Positions 57,888-64,000 of a DNA stretch of 64,000 nucleotides are shown one piece after another. Under the pieces are notes generated by a model that did not search any database, was not told where the DNA came from, and saw only the letters and a program-made list of their open reading frames with translations. Source of the DNA: Bradyrhizobium sp. 141 (GTDB lineage Bacteria > Pseudomonadota > Alphaproteobacteria > Rhizobiales > Xanthobacteraceae); contig NZ_JADPKR010000045.1 in assembly GCF_023074055.1 (NCBI RefSeq), positions 124,001 to 188,000 of the forward strand, given 5' to 3'. Position numbers and translations under genes: made by a program. The first letter of the stretch is position 1. Every line of letters starts with the position of its first letter.

Positions 57888-59270
57888 CTATGCCGGCGTC
57901 AGCTTCGCGACTTCGCCTTTCATATCCTCCAGCACGCCCGAGATCGCGGCGACCAGATCGTCGATCTGGGCCTTGGTGACGATCAGCGGCGGGCAGATGG
58001 CGATGGCGTCGAGCATGTTGCGCGAGATCACGCCGCGCTCCTGGAGCATGCGGCTCGCGATGCCGCCGACCGCGCCGGGCGTCGCGGCCGCTGTCTTGCG
58101 GCCCTTGTCGAGCACGAGCTCGATCGCCGCGATCATGCCGACGCCGCGGACCTCGCCGACCAGCGGATGGCTGGTGAGCTCGCGTAAGCGGCCCTGCATG
58201 TAGCCGCCGAGCTCGGCGGCATGCGCGACCAGGCCGCGCTCCTCGATGATCTTGAGGTTTTCCAGCGCAATCGCCGAGCCGACCGGATGGCCGCCCGCGG
58301 TGAAGCCGTGGCCGAGCACGCCGATCTTGTTGCTCTCGTCCGCGATCGGCTCGAACATGCGGTCGTTCAGGATGATCGCCGACAGCGGGAAATAGCTCGA
58401 AGTGATCTGCTTGGAGACCACGATCGCATCGGGCTTGATGCCGTAGGTCTCGCAGCCGAACATCTTGCCGGTGCGGCCGAAGCCGCAGATCACCTCGTCG
58501 GCGACCAGCAGGATGTCGTACTTGTTCAAGACCTTCTGGATCTTGTCCCAATAGGTCGCCGGCGGCACGATGACCCCGCCCGCGCCCATCACCGGCTCGC
58601 CGAAGAACGCCGCGATCGTGTCGGGCCCCTCCTTCTGGATCAGCGCGTCGAGCTCCTCGGCCCGGCGCGTCGCAAACGCCTCCTCGCTCTCGCCGGGGGC
58701 GCCGTCCTTGTAGAAATGCGGCGAGCCCGTGTGCAGGATGTTCGGCAGCGGCAGATCGAACGAGCGATGGTTGTTCGGCAGGCCCGTGAGGCTGGCCGAG
58801 GCAATGGTGACGCCATGATAGGCGCGCATCCGGCTGATCACCTTCTTGCGCTGTGGCTGGCCGAGCGCGTTGGAGCGATAGGCGATCAGCTTCAAGACGG
58901 TGTCGTTGGCTTCCGAGCCGGAATTGGTGAAAAACACCTTGCTCATCGGCACAGGCGCGAGCGCGACCAGCTTCTCGGCGAGGTCGATCGAGGGCCCGTG
59001 CGATTTGGCGGAAAACGTGTGATAGAACGGCAGCGCCTGCATCTGCTTGTGCGCGGCCTCGACCAGCCGCTTCTCGTTGAAGCCGAGCCCGACGCTCCAC
59101 AGGCCGGCCATCGCCTCGAAATAGCGCTTGCCCGACGCATCGAAGACATAAGGACCATCACCGCGCTCGATCACCAGCGGACCGGCCTGCTGATGCGTGC
59201 GCGCATTGGTATAGGGATGGAGCTGATAGGCCACATCCCGGGCCTCTTGCGAATTGGGCAGCATGGACAT
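57888..59270 (-). CDS. Class III (omega) aminotransferase
   Basis: A 460-residue PLP-dependent aminotransferase. The cofactor Lys is in AIVVSKQITSSYFP (about 282-295), preceded by DEVICGFGRTG and FGEPVMGAGGV, and the substrate-side motif is YFEAMAGLWSVGLGF (about 50-64). The family uses pyruvate with putrescine, beta-alanine or other omega-amines as donor; the exact donor is not readable. ATG at 59270 is preceded by GGATC. It is transcribed alone. Confidence 0.92.
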   Translation of the reverse strand: MSMLPNSQEARDVAYQLHPYTNARTHQQAGPLVIERGDGPYVFDASGKRYFEAMAGLWSVGLGFNEKRLVEAAHKQMQALPFYHTFSAKSHGPSIDLAEKLVALAPVPMSKVFFTNSGSEANDTVLKLIAYRSNALGQPQRKKVISRMRAYHGVTIASASLTGLPNNHRSFDLPLPNILHTGSPHFYKDGAPGESEEAFATRRAEELDALIQKEGPDTIAAFFGEPVMGAGGVIVPPATYWDKIQKVLNKYDILLVADEVICGFGRTGKMFGCETYGIKPDAIVVSKQITSSYFPLSAIILNDRMFEPIADESNKIGVLGHGFTAGGHPVGSAIALENLKIIEERGLVAHAAELGGYMQGRLRELTSHPLVGEVRGVGMIAAIELVLDKGRKTAAATPGAVGGIASRMLQERGVISRNMLDAIAICPPLIVTKAQIDDLVAAISGVLEDMKGEVAKLTPA

Positions 59271-59434
59271 TTGCGAAGATCCTTGAAAGCGTCACGTCGC
59301 AGGCAGAGCCGGCGTCATCACTCGATGATCAACTACCTTGGCTATTGCGACAGCGCGAAGCTTGCAACGCCAATTCGTCGGCAGCAAGCGCTCAGCAGCG
59401 TTGCACAAAGCCACATGTTGGGATTGCGCAGCTC

Positions 59435-59605
59435 TCACGCCGCGTCGTCGTCATGCCCGTCGTCGGCACCGGCAACGGCTTCCCTCACCTCCACCAGCGC
59501 CATCGAGAGCAGATAGACCGTCGTCGGCAGACCTAGCCTGCGCGCCGACTCGGTGGCATGCGACAGATCGCTCGCCAGCTCCCTGAGCTCGTCTCCCCGT
59601 GACAA
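59435..59605 (-). CDS. Small hypothetical protein with TTG start
   Basis: A 56-residue frame opens at TTG 59605 with GGTGAGAGA directly upstream. It contains one amphipathic helix (DELRELASDLSHATESARRL), the segment GLPTTVYLLSMALVEVREAV and an acidic Asp-rich tail. Similar short helical proteins with a GLP..YLL core occur in bradyrhizobia as hypothetical proteins; I cannot assign a function. It is shorter than ordinary gene callers accept but has a sensible composition. Confidence 0.5.
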   Translation of the reverse strand: MSRGDELRELASDLSHATESARRLGLPTTVYLLSMALVEVREAVAGADDGHDDDAA

Positions 59606-59635
59606 TCTCTCACCCCATCCGCCGGTCGCGGCCGC

Positions 59636-60199
59636 CTACACCGCAACGGCGCCGCTGGTTCTGATCAGTTCGGCGCTGGACTGGATTGTAGCAAAGTTCC
59701 CGATGACATTCACTACCGCATGCTTGTAGGCGGCCGCATCGCCCGTAGCTGGGTGCCGGCAAGCCACGGCGTCAGTGACCACGTGGTAGCGATGGCTGCG
59801 GTGAAACCCGTCCACGGCGGTGGCCAGAATGGTCTCGTCCAGGGAAAAACCGATCAGAATACAGCGCATGGCGCGGATATTGGACATGTAGTCCACAAAC
59901 CGGGCCGAGCTGTAGGCGGACGGCAACGGGTGCTCGAACGTCATCTCCCCCGGCCGCGGCCTGGTCTCCCCGATCCAATCGGTCAGCCTGGATGCCGGAT
60001 TGAACCAGGCGGCCTGCGCGATGCGCTTCAGATGCATCACCGGCCACAGATTGCCGCGCCACAGCGTCAGCAGTTCCAGGCAACGCGCCGTGGCGGCGTC
60101 GCCGTCGCGGATGACGTGGCGGCGCCCGGGGGTCAGGTATTCGACCTGAAGATCCCCGCAGACCAGGATCGGCGGATCATCGTGGATAGAAGCCAGCAT
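59636..60199 (-). CDS. Isochorismatase-fold protein lacking the catalytic Cys
   Basis: A 187-residue protein with the isochorismatase/nicotinamidase fold: ILVCGDLQVEYLTPGRRHV (about 11-29, active Asp in CGDLQ) and ILIGFSLDETILATAVDGF (about 113-131). In amidases of the family a Cys four residues before the TA of this motif is the nucleophile; here it is Thr. True isochorismatases also lack Cys, so hydrolysis of a vinyl ether or a binding role is possible. It is the last of three minus-strand genes with a 25-bp gap before it. Confidence 0.75.
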   Translation of the reverse strand: MLASIHDDPPILVCGDLQVEYLTPGRRHVIRDGDAATARCLELLTLWRGNLWPVMHLKRIAQAAWFNPASRLTDWIGETRPRPGEMTFEHPLPSAYSSARFVDYMSNIRAMRCILIGFSLDETILATAVDGFHRSHRYHVVTDAVACRHPATGDAAAYKHAVVNVIGNFATIQSSAELIRTSGAVAV

Positions 60200-60224
60200 C
60201 GTGTTGCGCAGAGCTGCACCAATT

Positions 60225-60845
60225 TCAACGGTCGGCGAGCGCGAGGTCCCGCAGCGGTGAGGACACCGCCCGCCCCGCCGAGGCGTCGAGCACGCCCGGC
60301 CGGTCCCAATCGCCCTCAGGACGGATGATCACATAGGGATCGCTGTCGAGCGTGATCGCGTCCGGGCCCGGCTCGATCTCCAGCAGCATTTCCGTGTAGG
60401 AAAAATCCGAGAAGGTGATCTTGCGATTGTGGCCGAGCGGCTTGGCGCCGAAATGGGCCCAGAAATCGACCAGCCTGTCCTGCGCCTGACCGTAGATCTT
60501 GCGAAAGCCCTTGCGCTTCACGTAGTCGACGCTGGTCTGCACCAGCTTGAACGAGACGCGCGAGCGCCGGTATTGGTGACGCACCGCGAGCCGCTCCACC
60601 TTGGCGAAATCGCCGAAGAAGCGCACCCGCAGGCAGCCCGCAGGCTCGTTGCCGACGAAGCCGATGAAGTGCGCGGCGACCATGTCGTTGCCGTCGAACT
60701 CCTCCTCGAACGGACAATCCTGCTCGGCGAGATAGACCGCGGAGCGGATGGCTGTGACCAGCATGAGATCGCTGGGATCGCGCGCGAGGCGGATGGTGAT
60801 ATCGCGGGAACAGGGCTTGGCGAGAGGAATCCTAGTACCGTGCAT
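60225..60845 (-). CDS. GNAT-type acyltransferase
   Basis: A 206-residue protein of GNAT appearance: AAHFIGFVGNEPAGCLRVRF (about 59-78), VERLAVRHQYRRSRVSFKLV (about 85-104) supplies the R..R.. pattern of the cofactor loop in modified form, and DFWAHFGAKPLGHNRKITFS follows. The acceptor is unknown. ATG at 60845 has AAGGAG eight bases before it and overlaps the upstream gene by 14 bases, so the two are translationally coupled. It belongs to an operon divergent from a LysR gene. Confidence 0.75.
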   Translation of the reverse strand: MHGTRIPLAKPCSRDITIRLARDPSDLMLVTAIRSAVYLAEQDCPFEEEFDGNDMVAAHFIGFVGNEPAGCLRVRFFGDFAKVERLAVRHQYRRSRVSFKLVQTSVDYVKRKGFRKIYGQAQDRLVDFWAHFGAKPLGHNRKITFSDFSYTEMLLEIEPGPDAITLDSDPYVIIRPEGDWDRPGVLDASAGRAVSSPLRDLALADR

Positions 60846-61449
60846 CTGCAAAACTCCTTGCTTGGATGATCGCGCCGGGCATGCGCATCGGCTGCCGATG
60901 CCAGGGCCGCTCGTAGCACCAGAGATCGGGCTGGAAGCTCGGGACCGGCGCAAAGCCGGTGGCCTTCATGATGTCGCGTCCGGCCACCGTTGACGGCTGC
61001 GCATAGCAATCCGCATTGCCAAACCTTAGCTGTCGCAGATGCGCCGCAGCCTTGCCGAGACCGGCGATACCGCGCCCCGTCGCCGCGATCGCCCAGATGT
61101 AGATGGCGGCGACGTCCTCCTTCGCGGAAGCGAGATAGTGCGTCTCGGGCGCGGTAAGGCAGATCTCGTCAAGCAGCAGCGCATCGTGCCCGCGGTCATT
61201 GAGAAACAGGAAGGCCATGCCGCCGACGAGATGGCCCTTCCGGCTGAACGTCAGGATGCTCTGGGGATCGAACGTGAAGTATCGCGCAAGCTCGGCTGCC
61301 CCGATCTGCACGCCCGGCACCAGCCGGTGCGCCATCTGCGCAAGCGCGGCAATTTCGGAAAATTGCGCGCAGCGGACATCGACATCCGGGCTCAGCGGCA
61401 AGGCATCGAAATCATGCCTTGCGGCAAACGAACCCCTTTCCATACCCAT
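60832..61449 (-). CDS. GNAT-like hypothetical protein, first gene of the LysR-flanked operon
   Basis: A 205-residue protein with a GNAT-like order: VRCAQFSEIAALAQMAHRLV (about 25-44), ILTFSRKGHLVGGMAFLFLN (about 64-83), LLLDEICLTAPETHYLASAK and IMKATGFAPVPSFQPDLWCY near the end. The acetyl-CoA loop is atypical (ATGRGIAGLGKAAA), so a pseudo-enzyme or other acyl donor is possible. ATG at 61449 follows GAGG. It overlaps the downstream GNAT gene, and its 5' side faces the divergent LysR start. Confidence 0.6.
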   Translation of the reverse strand: MGMERGSFAARHDFDALPLSPDVDVRCAQFSEIAALAQMAHRLVPGVQIGAAELARYFTFDPQSILTFSRKGHLVGGMAFLFLNDRGHDALLLDEICLTAPETHYLASAKEDVAAIYIWAIAATGRGIAGLGKAAAHLRQLRFGNADCYAQPSTVAGRDIMKATGFAPVPSFQPDLWCYERPWHRQPMRMPGAIIQARSFADARY

Positions 61450-61534
61450 ATCGCGCCTCTATCGTTCGAGGCTTTCGTGCCCCGCTATGCCAATGAGCTT
61501 AGCGGCTGGAGATCAGGAGTATGCAGCAGTTATT

Positions 61535-61546
61535 GCACCGGGGTGC
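61535..61546. promoter_or_regulatory. GCACC-N2-GGTGC dyad before the LysR start
   Basis: A perfect 12-bp interrupted dyad sits directly in front of the LysR start (61551), with flanking GCAGCA and TGCTGC arms at 61523-61528 and 61544-61549. It lies in the divergent promoter between the LysR gene and the acyltransferase operon and is a candidate autoregulatory site. Confidence 0.45.
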
Positions 61547-61550
61547 TGCG

Positions 61551-62561
61551 ATGATGCAGCACCGTGAAGAAGCCCTGGGCGCGTCCTGGGACGATTTGAA
61601 ATTGTTTTTAGCTTGCGCAAAATATAAAAGTTTTCGCAATGCCGCCGAGGAGCTCGGGCTCACCTCCACCACGCTGATGCGCCGGATCGACCGGCTCGAA
61701 GAGAGCATCGGCTGCAAGCTGTTCCTGCGCGACCAGAGCGGGCTCACGCTCAGCGACGAAGGCACCGCGATGATCGCCGACGTCACGCATATGGAGCGTC
61801 ACGCCTTCAACGTCTTCCGCCGCGCTTCGCGATCGTCGAACGACACCTCGGGCACCGTGCGCGTCGCGGTGACGGAAGGCCCGGGCAATTTCTGGATCCT
61901 GCCGCGACTGATCGACTTCCAGAAGACCTACCGCAGGATCACCGTCGATTTGCGCTGTGCGATGGAGCAAACCGACGTCGCGCGGCTTGAATCGGACATC
62001 GCGATCCAGCTCGAGCCGCCGACCAATCCCGACCTGATCGTCGCCAAGCTCGGCCGCCTGCACATCTATCCCTTCGTCTCCAAGGAGTACGAAAACCTCT
62101 ACGGCGTGCCGGCGACGCTCACCGAGTTGCAGAACCACCGCATCATCAAGCAGAGCGCGCCGCAGGTCGACGACGGCGCCTATGCCCGCGTGCTCGGACT
62201 GAAGTCGCTCGAGGGCATCGTCGGGATCAAGACCAATTCCTCGGTCGGCGTGCTCTATGCCGTCGAGCGCGGTGCCGGCATCGGCTTCCTGCCGACGGTC
62301 TCGATCGCGCTCGGCGCGCCGCTCGTTGCCGTCGATCTCGGCGTCAGCCACCATGCCGATCTCTGGCTCACCTATCACAAGGAATTCCGAACCTCCGAGC
62401 GCCACAAGATCGTGGTCGATTGGCTGAAGAAGATCTTCGATCCCAAGTCCTATCCGTGTTTCCGTGACGAGTTCATCCATCCGAACGCGCTGGTGCCGAT
62501 GATGACCGCCGCGCGCGAGGGGTTTGGATTGACGGGATATGTCGCGGCGACGCCGGCGTAA
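61551..62561 (+). CDS. LysR family transcriptional regulator
   Basis: A 336-residue LysR regulator. The HTH (about 17-75) reads DDLKLFLACAKYKSFRNAAE, then TSTTLMRRIDRLEESIG. The effector domain begins near residue 105 (GTVRVAVTEGPGNFWILPRL). A C-terminal extension (about 30 residues, ending GLTGYVAATPA) is longer than usual. ATG at 61551 is chosen over 61521 because the latter's AGGAGT sits too close; GGGGTG lies 5 bases before 61551. It should control the divergent operon at 59636-61449. Confidence 0.88.
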   Translation: MMQHREEALGASWDDLKLFLACAKYKSFRNAAEELGLTSTTLMRRIDRLEESIGCKLFLRDQSGLTLSDEGTAMIADVTHMERHAFNVFRRASRSSNDTSGTVRVAVTEGPGNFWILPRLIDFQKTYRRITVDLRCAMEQTDVARLESDIAIQLEPPTNPDLIVAKLGRLHIYPFVSKEYENLYGVPATLTELQNHRIIKQSAPQVDDGAYARVLGLKSLEGIVGIKTNSSVGVLYAVERGAGIGFLPTVSIALGAPLVAVDLGVSHHADLWLTYHKEFRTSERHKIVVDWLKKIFDPKSYPCFRDEFIHPNALVPMMTAAREGFGLTGYVAATPA

Positions 62562-62569
62562 GCTTCAAC

Positions 62570-63727
62570 TCACCACCGGTATTCGAAGCCGACCGTGCCC
62601 TGGTGCGACGTCAGCTCGTTGCGGAACTTGCCGTCATAATTGACGTAGAGCCGCGCCACGCTGGTCAGGCTCAGCGAAGCCGAGGCGCCGGCATCCATGC
62701 CGTAACGGCTCTCGCCGATGCCGGGAACGACGATGCTCTGAGTTCCCAGGCTGACCTGGATCGATCCAAGGTCCTGGTGGAAATTGTCGACGAACTTGCC
62801 ATAGGCGGACAGATCCAGGATCTTCTGGTCGATAACGAAGTAGCGGCCGATCTCGGCCCCGATCATGACGCGCGCGCGTGAGAGCGCGGTCGAGCCGACG
62901 TTGAGCGGATCGAGGCCGCCAGCCTCCTGAAACGCCGCGCTGGTGGCGCGCACATATTCCAGCGCGCCCTTGGGCACGACGCGCATCTGGTCCTTGGTCC
63001 AGTAATAGCTGATCTCGGTCAGCGCGCCGTCGACCGCGGCGCGATAGCTCGCGCTCGCAAGGCCAAGGCCGGTGTCGCGGCTGGAACGGACCTTGCCGAA
63101 ACCGTGCACCACGGCGAAGGCCCAGGTCCACGGACCCTTGTCGACCGAGCCGTTGAAGCCGATTTGCGTCAGGTCGAGCGTTGCCGACTGCAGCGCCAGC
63201 GGCACGTCGACGTCGGTGTGGCTCTGGTCGACGGAGAAGCTGAGATTGACGCCAGGGGCCACGCGCGCGCCAAAACCGGCGACGCCGCCAACCGTCTTGC
63301 GCCTGTCGCCGACGAAGTCGCCTTGCGCGTCGGTGCGGACCGAGATGCCGTAGCCCTCGAACCAGGTGCGGTAACGCGGATCTTCCGTGCTCGCCGACGC
63401 CCCGCCGCCGCCGGGATTGGTCCGGAACGCCCGGTTAACGCCGCCGGATGCCTGGTTGCCGAGCCGCTCCAGGAAATTGGAGCCGAGATTGAGCGCGCTG
63501 CTGCCGGTCGACTGGTCGTAGTTGGTCGACGTCGGCGACGGGACCGGGGTCGGTGACGGCGTGGGCGTCGGGGTCGGCGTGGGCGTTGGGCTTTGCGCAA
63601 AGACTGGCGATGCCGCCGACATCGTCGCGACGATCGCAAACGCCATCGCGATCGCTGCCACGGCCCTGCGGACGCGGTCGAGCCCGATCGTCTGCCGTGT
63701 TTCGGAGGGCTGCGAGGTGCAGCACAT
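62570..63727 (-). CDS. Autotransporter-type outer-membrane beta-barrel protein with Pro-Thr stalk
   Basis: A 385-residue outer-membrane protein. The leader (AVAAIAMAFAIVATMSAASP) ends near residue 45 and is followed by TP repeats (TPTPTPTPTPSP) and an Asn/Ser-rich segment. From about residue 130 there is an autotransporter-type beta-domain (FEGYGISVRTDAQGD, then VAGFGARVAPGVNLSFSVDQ). The protein ends in FEYRW, the aromatic end needed for barrel assembly. No passenger domain is present, so it is either a short surface protein or the barrel itself. ATG at 63727 follows GGGATTAG. Confidence 0.85.
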   Translation of the reverse strand: MCCTSQPSETRQTIGLDRVRRAVAAIAMAFAIVATMSAASPVFAQSPTPTPTPTPTPSPTPVPSPTSTNYDQSTGSSALNLGSNFLERLGNQASGGVNRAFRTNPGGGGASASTEDPRYRTWFEGYGISVRTDAQGDFVGDRRKTVGGVAGFGARVAPGVNLSFSVDQSHTDVDVPLALQSATLDLTQIGFNGSVDKGPWTWAFAVVHGFGKVRSSRDTGLGLASASYRAAVDGALTEISYYWTKDQMRVVPKGALEYVRATSAAFQEAGGLDPLNVGSTALSRARVMIGAEIGRYFVIDQKILDLSAYGKFVDNFHQDLGSIQVSLGTQSIVVPGIGESRYGMDAGASASLSLTSVARLYVNYDGKFRNELTSHQGTVGFEYRW

Positions 63728-64000
63728 GACGACTAATCCCAAAGCGGAGGGCGGCCCGCAAAAATGCAACACGAGCGGCTCGCGCATGCGGCGATTTGTG
63801 CCGAAGTGCCACGGAGGGTCAACCGGTTGGCTCGTTGTCACCGAGCCTATTGCCCTCGATTGTGGTTCCGCGGCCACAGGTCGCAAATAGCAGACGATGG
63901 TCCCCGCCCCCATCTTGAAAATTACGCGCAGCTTGCTAACGGGCGGTTTTCATGTTGCAATGTTGGACACAATCGGAATTGGCCGCGCTGCTGTGCGTTT
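63728..64000. other. Right-edge stretch with no assignable gene
   Basis: Beyond the barrel gene start there is an upstream region with an AT-rich patch (TTGAAAATTACGCG at 63914). A possible plus-strand start (ATG at about 63953 or 63961) opens a frame that runs off the window after about 13-15 codons, too short to judge. No other feature is seen. Confidence 0.4.

Noticed and set aside
63953..64000. Start of a plus-strand gene at the right edge
   Set aside because: Only 13-15 codons are visible and no ribosome site is present.

Overview
The window is a high-GC alphaproteobacterial chromosome segment, most likely from Bradyrhizobium. Evidence for this is the pairing of eukaryote-type glutamine synthetase (glnII) with a divergent gstI-like gene, a hybrid NADP-malic enzyme, several GrlR-family genes, and dispersed palindromic repeats of the kind common between Bradyrhizobium genes. 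The genus is inferred from gene content, since no rRNA is present. I saw no tRNA, rRNA, CRISPR array, prophage or intact insertion sequence.

Layout. 1-5.7 kb: end of a membrane-protein gene, DUF1810, crotonase, a tautomerase-like gene divergent from a TetR regulator with two palindromic operators, a chemotaxis receptor and an FMN reductase. 5.7-8.7 kb: an AraC remnant, an AT-rich direct repeat and a cyclic-di-GMP set (DUF2336, PilZ, HD-GYP). 8.7-19.3 kb: housekeeping and accessory enzymes (esterase, cupin, PsiF-repeat protein, metallo-hydrolase, GDPD, ABC-F, GlcG/LysR, TPR plus DUF2225-like) and a broken nitroreductase. 19.4-27.1 kb: three GrlR-family genes (five domains in all) interleaved with a leaderless ModA-like protein, a Sel1 protein and the nitrogen-control pair glnII/gstI, which has a sigma-54 promoter and a strong leader hairpin. 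27.2-37.4 kb: DUF2161, GNAT, thioesterase, a three-gene tryptophan-to-anthranilate operon (formamidase, kynA, kynU), M20 deacylase, a flavin split-barrel protein opposite a MocR regulator, and several small exported proteins. 38-51.7 kb: creA, L,D-transpeptidase, glutathione peroxidase, polysaccharide deacetylase, DHFR-like, DoxX, maeB, a large anchored envelope protein, aspS and selO.

51.8-56 kb carries a probable phosphate-starvation operon: a Pho-box-like site, a metallophosphodiesterase, two Ugp-like permeases and a binding protein, with no ATPase gene in the window. It is followed by a deletion scar in which only the 3' ends of a quinone oxidoreductase and a LysR gene survive. Ribonuclease D, a class III aminotransferase, a LysR-controlled operon of two acetyltransferase-like proteins plus an isochorismatase-fold protein without its cysteine, and an autotransporter-type beta-barrel close the window.

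The candidates least explained by known systems are the GrlR/ModA-like/Sel1 cluster (19.4-22.8 kb), the LysR/GNAT/isochorismatase-fold cluster (59.6-62.6 kb), and the DUF2336-PilZ-HD-GYP set with its upstream direct repeat.
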